NCBI RefSeq assembly: GCF_011299555.1
Contig: NZ_CP049857.1
Coordinates: 3,534,001-3,598,000, forward strand
Reading direction: 5' to 3'
DNA: 64,000 nucleotides
From: Dysgonomonas sp. HDW5A
GTDB lineage: Bacteria; Bacteroidota; Bacteroidia; Bacteroidales; Dysgonomonadaceae
Within the stretch, counting starts at the first letter, position 1; each line of letters starts with the position of its first letter. Positions 61,773-64,000 of this stretch are shown here, in pieces. The notes under the pieces were generated by a model that saw only the letters and a list, made by a program, of their open reading frames with translations, had not been told where the DNA came from and made no database searches. The position numbers and the translations under genes are program-made.

Positions 61773-64000
61773 TTATTCTTGTAGAAAAATATCATTCAAT
61801 ACATTGTATGCTTTTTCAACATTGTCTATATGCTTAATGATGATAGATCGCTTTCCTTGGTTTTCCCTTAGCTGACAATCTCGGTGATGCCCTTGTACAT
61901 AACTTAGAAGCTTATCAAAGGCTTGTGATTGGTAGTATAACGAATCGGGGTTCGAAACCAGATACAGTAACATTTGTCCTTTTTTCAGAATAACTTTCTC
62001 GATACTCAGGTATTTTGCGATTCTGCGGATACGGATAACACCGATGAGATCTAAACCTTCCTGTGGAATTTTACCAAAACGGTCTTCCAGCATTTTTACA
62101 AATTCGGTTATTTCTTCCTCTTTTTCCAGATTATTAAGAGTACTGTAAATAGATATACGCTCCGAATCGTTGGGTATATAGATTGGAGGAAACAGAAGCT
62201 CTAGATCACTTTCAATAAGCACATCATCAACGAAATTATCACCTTTGTTTTTTTTACCGTCTTTACTCTCGTGATATAGCTCGGCAAATTCGTTGTTCTT
62301 TAACTCGGTAACAGCTTCAGTTAATATCTTTTGATAGGCTTCATATCCTAAGTCGGCAATAAAGCCGCTTTGTTCGGCTCCTAACAAGTTTCCTGCACCT
62401 CTTATGTCTAGATCTTGCATGGCTATATGTATACCGCTGCCTAATTCTGCAAAGTTTTCGATAGCCTGCAATCTTCGTTTAGCTTCAATCGTTAAACTAT
62501 CCAGCGGAGGAGCAAGCAGATAACAGAACGCTTTACGGTTGCCACGTCCAACACGTCCTCGTAGCTGATGCAGATCGCTTAGCCCAAATCGTTGAGCGTT
62601 ATTTATAATTATAGTATTGGCATTGGGTATATCTATTCCCGATTCTATAATAGAAGTTGCAATCAGTACATCATATTCGTAATCCACAAAGTCAGTGATT
62701 ATTTCCTCTAACTTCGTGGGAGGCATCTGTCCGTGGGCTACTGCAATACGTGCATCAGGAACACCTTTGCGTATGGTTGCTTCTATTTCGGGTAAATTAT
62801 TTATCCTGTTATTAAGGAAGAATACCTGTCCGTTTCGACTCATTTCGAAGTTGATAGCTTCTGCTATGATTTGAGGGTCGAAAGTATGTACCTCCGTTTG
62901 CGTAGGATATCGGTTGGGTGGGGGAGTTGTGATTGTCGAAAGGTCACGGGCACCCATCAACGAGAATTGAAGTGTCCTTGGGATAGGCGTAGCAGTCATA
63001 GTCAATGTATCTACATTAGACTTCATTTGCTTTAACTTCTCTTTTACAGAAACTCCAAATTTTTGTTCTTCATCAATAATTAATAGCCCTAGATCTTTGA
63101 ATTGAATATCTTTATTGACAATTCGGTGTGTACCAATAAGAATATCAATTTCTCCTTTTTTTAATTTATCAAGTAGTTCTTTTACAGCAGCCGGTTTTCT
63201 CGCTCTACTGATGTAGTCTACTTTGCATGGGAAATCTTTTAAACGATCTCTGAAAGTTTTAAAGTGTTGAGTTGCCAAAACGGTAGTCGGGACAAGAACA
63301 GCTACTTGTTTATTGTCAGCAACCGCTTTAAATGCTGCTCTTACTGCAACTTCTGTTTTTCCAAACCCGACATCGCCACAGATAAGCCTGTCCATCGGAC
63401 GATGATTCTCCATATCTTTTTTGACATCGGCTGTAGCTGTTACTTGGTCGGGAGTATCTTCGTATATAAATGATGCTTCGAGCTCATTTTGCATGAAAGT
63501 GTCAGGTGAGAACTTGAAGCCTTCTTCTTCGTTTCGTTTCGAATATAAAATGATAAGATCACGGGCAATGTCTTTAAGACGTTTTTTCGTGTTTTCTTTC
63601 ATTTTCTGCCATGCACCCGATCCTAATTTATTTAAACGAGGAGCTTCTCCATCCTTACCTCTGTATTTTGATATTTTATATAAAGAGTGTATTGGTACAA
63701 ATATGGCATCATTATTCAGATAAGTAATCTTAATATGTTCTTGCAGCTTTTCGTTCACGATAAGTCTGACAAGCCCGCCGAATTTACCAACTCCATGATC
63801 GTTATGAACAACAAAGTCACCTATTTGCAATTGCTTTAATTCTTTAAGGCTTAAAGCAATTTTTCCGGTGCGGGCATTGTCCGATTTTAGGTTGTACTTA
63901 TGAAAACGATCAAAAATCTGATGATCCGTAAAACAGCATATTTTTAAAGTCTGGTCGTAAAAACCTTCATGCAGAGTCTTATTGATAGGTATCAACGGTA
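61773..64000 (-). CDS. mfd: Transcription-repair coupling factor, C-terminal about 740 residues (cut by the right edge)
   Basis: Mfd removes RNA polymerase stalled at DNA lesions and recruits excision repair. The visible part starts inside the protein and has the RNAP-interaction domain (LQIGDFVVHNDHGVGKFGGLV), helicase motifs GDVGFGKTEVAVRAAFKAV (Walker A), LLIIDEEQKFG (DEEQ), MTATPIPRTL, QLRGRVGRGNRKAFCYLL, and the TRCF C-terminal domain. The frame continues to the last base, and the TTG at 63993-63995 is an internal Leu, not a start; about 370 residues are missing to the right. The stop lies at a bidirectional terminator. Confidence 0.97.
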   Translation of the reverse strand, partial: PLIPINKTLHEGFYDQTLKICCFTDHQIFDRFHKYNLKSDNARTGKIALSLKELKQLQIGDFVVHNDHGVGKFGGLVRLIVNEKLQEHIKITYLNNDAIFVPIHSLYKISKYRGKDGEAPRLNKLGSGAWQKMKENTKKRLKDIARDLIILYSKRNEEEGFKFSPDTFMQNELEASFIYEDTPDQVTATADVKKDMENHRPMDRLICGDVGFGKTEVAVRAAFKAVADNKQVAVLVPTTVLATQHFKTFRDRLKDFPCKVDYISRARKPAAVKELLDKLKKGEIDILIGTHRIVNKDIQFKDLGLLIIDEEQKFGVSVKEKLKQMKSNVDTLTMTATPIPRTLQFSLMGARDLSTITTPPPNRYPTQTEVHTFDPQIIAEAINFEMSRNGQVFFLNNRINNLPEIEATIRKGVPDARIAVAHGQMPPTKLEEIITDFVDYEYDVLIATSIIESGIDIPNANTIIINNAQRFGLSDLHQLRGRVGRGNRKAFCYLLAPPLDSLTIEAKRRLQAIENFAELGSGIHIAMQDLDIRGAGNLLGAEQSGFIADLGYEAYQKILTEAVTELKNNEFAELYHESKDGKKNKGDNFVDDVLIESDLELLFPPIYIPNDSERISIYSTLNNLEKEEEITEFVKMLEDRFGKIPQEGLDLIGVIRIRRIAKYLSIEKVILKKGQMLLYLVSNPDSLYYQSQAFDKLLSYVQGHHRDCQLRENQGKRSIIIKHIDNVEKAYNVLNDIFLQE

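Noticed and set aside
63993-63995. Apparent start of mfd at TTG
   Set aside because: The frame stays open to the window edge and the protein is only the C-terminal part of a family of about 1100 residues; this is an internal Leu.
1-64000. tRNA, rRNA, CRISPR array, insertion sequence or prophage
   Set aside because: No clover-leaf, regularly spaced repeat array, transposase, integrase or phage gene was recognised by reading; tRNAscan-SE and CRISPR finders were not available to confirm.

Overview
The window looks like a low-GC Bacteroidota chromosome, most likely Bacteroidales close to Dysgonomonas (inference). The evidence is the gene content: dispersed type IX secretion (T9SS) parts, family-typical domains of unknown function (DUF4349, DUF4835, the DUF5103-type plug), a class I aldolase of the FbaB type, and many signal peptides and lipoboxes. 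Several genes also carry the Bacteroidota promoter pattern TTTG-N19-TAnnTTTG. I see no rRNA, tRNA, CRISPR array, insertion sequence or prophage. The window cuts through a TamB-like gene on the left and mfd on the right.

Layout. 1-15.2 kb: TamB-like protein, M64 peptidase, putA for proline catabolism, an unrecognised membrane protein, a P-loop kinase related to HPr kinase/PEP carboxykinase, fructose-bisphosphate aldolase, two L,D-transpeptidases, a small secreted protein, a DUF2185 protein and a PorT-like barrel. 15.4-24 kb: a 55-residue ferredoxin that is easy to miss, nitroreductase, glycosyltransferase, endonuclease III, an envelope-biogenesis group (ppiD, lptC, outer-membrane barrel), and an exosortase-family membrane enzyme. 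24-30.8 kb: a complete hexuronate module with a LacI-type regulator, mannonate oxidoreductase, uxuA, kdgK, kdgA and a hexuronate transporter. Two operator-like palindromes flank its promoter. Codon use changes abruptly inside this module. 30.8-45.1 kb: GT2 glycosyltransferase, lysA-lysC, an ABC-F ATPase, a DUF4349 lipoprotein, a T9SS plug-type protein and a 1954-residue alpha-2-macroglobulin homologue. 45.2-56.8 kb: a long leftward series of mostly housekeeping genes (HD hydrolase, recR, HAD, GT2, GNAT, tsaC, pentapeptide protein, ClC channel, fmt, aroB) and two lipoprotein paralogues. 56.8-64 kb: porE-like and porD-like genes, a BlaI/BlaR1-like pair with a TonB-type C-terminus, and mfd.

The most unusual signal is a family of 13-nt palindromes that can fold as 5-bp hairpins with 3-nt loops. 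They recur upstream of unrelated genes (putA, nitroreductase, a glycosyltransferase, the hexuronate transporter, the ABC-F gene, recR, the porE-like gene, and weaker copies before lysA and a pentapeptide gene). The arms change in a compensatory way. Other points of note are the exosortase without a visible substrate, the alpha-2-macroglobulin that lacks the thioester motif and carries a SusC-plug-like segment, 9-bp repeats in front of tsaC, and a TamB gene with no ATG start.
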